Shown: positions 63,465-64,000 of the stretch, one piece after another
How positions within the stretch are numbered: position 1 is the stretch's first letter
Layout: each line of letters starts with the position of its first letter
Assembly (NCBI RefSeq): GCF_030413175.1
Contig: NZ_CP129212.1
Span: 2,604,001 to 2,668,000 of the forward strand
DNA: 64,000 nt
Direction of reading: 5' to 3'
Origin: Bradyrhizobium roseum
Lineage (GTDB): Bacteria > Pseudomonadota > Alphaproteobacteria > Rhizobiales > Xanthobacteraceae
Notes under the pieces: generated by a model
Database searches by the model: none
Seen by the model: the letters and a program-made list of their open reading frames with translations, nothing else
What the model was told of the DNA's origin: nothing
Position numbers and translations under genes: made by a program

Positions 63465-64000
63465 GTGGTATTAAAATACCAATTTTCTGAGTTCGAGATC
63501 GACCTTGGCCAGCAGGAGCTGCGCCGGCTGGGGGAGGCGGTTCATATCGAGCCGCAGGTGTTCGATCTCATTGTTCATCTGGTTCGCAACCACGAGCGGA
63601 TCGTCAGCAAGGACGAACTGATCGAGACGATCTGGAATGGCCGGATCATTTCGGAGGCGGCGCTCTCCAGCCGCATCAATGGCGCCCGGCGCGCGCTTGG
63701 CGACAACGGCAACGACCAGGCCATGATCCGGACATTGCACAAACGGGGTTTTCGCTTCGTCGGCGATGTCAGGGCCATCGACGCACCGGTGACGGATGCG
63801 GAGCCGGCCCGGCCTGTCCCGGATAGTCCGAACGGCGGTCCGGGTCACGTTTCGGTTTCCTCCGAAGTGGCGCGTCTTGATGACGTCGTCTCGGAATCCG
63901 TCAAGGCGGAGGCTATCACGCGATCGTCTATCGCCGTCATTCCATTTGGAAACATGTCGGACGATCCCGAGAACGACTATTTCAGCTACGGGCTGACCGA
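63465..64000 (+). CDS. Winged-helix regulator with TolB/CyaA-like domain, N-terminal part
   Basis: 178 codons visible from a GTG at 63465 before the window ends. The first 105 residues form an OmpR-type DNA-binding winged helix ('VHIEPQVFDLIVHLVRNHER', 'SKDELIETIWNGRIISEAAL', 'LHKRGFRFVGDV'). After a linker comes 'SIAVIPFGNMSDDPENDYFS', the entry of the TolB-like beta domain common in CadC-type or adenylate-cyclase-linked regulators with TPRs behind. The remaining domains lie outside the window. It is divergent from the small gene at 62966. Confidence 0.85.
   Translation, partial: MVLKYQFSEFEIDLGQQELRRLGEAVHIEPQVFDLIVHLVRNHERIVSKDELIETIWNGRIISEAALSSRINGARRALGDNGNDQAMIRTLHKRGFRFVGDVRAIDAPVTDAEPARPVPDSPNGGPGHVSVSSEVARLDDVVSESVKAEAITRSSIAVIPFGNMSDDPENDYFSYGLT

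Overview
The window is a GC-rich stretch of an alphaproteobacterial chromosome, most likely Bradyrhizobium or a close relative (Nitrobacteraceae/Rhizobiales). The evidence is a Rhizobiales-type porin, a MucR/Ros regulator, the cycHJKL cytochrome c maturation cluster followed at a distance by degP, a two-component pair and glnE, a DivJ-like kinase, Ku, DUF1491/DUF2336/DUF5330/DUF4332 proteins, and rhizobial palindromic intergenic repeats. I see no rRNA, tRNA, CRISPR array or insertion sequence.

Layout. 1-3.5 kb (minus): the N-terminal part of a methylmalonyl-CoA mutase small subunit, a folate operon folP-folB-folK, and two small conserved proteins. 3.8-11.4 kb: a HerA-like ATPase, a GT87 glycosyltransferase, an M20 peptidase, a membrane protein, then (minus) a class II aldolase and a GT39-type glycosyltransferase. 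11.7-17.2 kb: a membrane protein, MucR, SufE, a DUF5330 protein, a DivJ-like kinase and a peptidoglycan-binding protein. 17.1-26.1 kb: a divergent GlxA-type regulator/DJ-1 pair, MAPEG, DUF1491, DUF2336, a lipoprotein, DUF1214/DUF1254 proteins and PBP1A. 26.3-31 kb: a YcgN protein, a DHA2 exporter, and a ThDP enzyme with a glutamine amidotransferase. 31.3-35 kb: porin, a lone Flp pilin, Ku and a tiny membrane protein. 35.2-43.8 kb: a FeuP/FeuQ-like two-component system, an unknown 468-residue protein, cycHJKL and DUF1993. 43.9-51.6 kb: an accessory block. 51.8-58.8 kb: degP, a two-component system and glnE. 58.9-64 kb: anti-sigma, ECF sigma, a DUF4394 protein, DUF4337, MddA and the start of a winged-helix regulator.

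The accessory block is the most interesting part. It separates cycL from degP, which are usually adjacent in rhizobia. It holds a LuxR-type receptor with a complete acyl-homoserine-lactone pocket but no luxI here, a type I secretion ABC transporter and membrane-fusion protein, and a secreted protein made almost only of RTX calcium-binding repeats. After these come two paralogous 238-residue proteins of unknown function. The unit 'RTX gene, terminator, convergent unknown gene' has been duplicated; in the second copy only the last 37 RTX codons remain. A 19-bp motif ending in GATATATT recurs upstream of the transporter, twice upstream of the RTX gene and once before the RTX remnant, so the block probably has its own shared regulation.

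Other regulatory signals readable from sequence are: two divergent TGCATCC-N17-GTA elements between the ECF sigma operon and the DUF4394 gene; two perfect TTAA-N7-TTAA (CtrA-type) boxes between the DUF2336 gene and a small gene; an inverted repeat over the start of the GlxA-type regulator; and a palindromic repeat lodged between the response regulator and kinase at 35.9 kb. All functions are inferred by reading translated sequence and recalling families; no searches were run.
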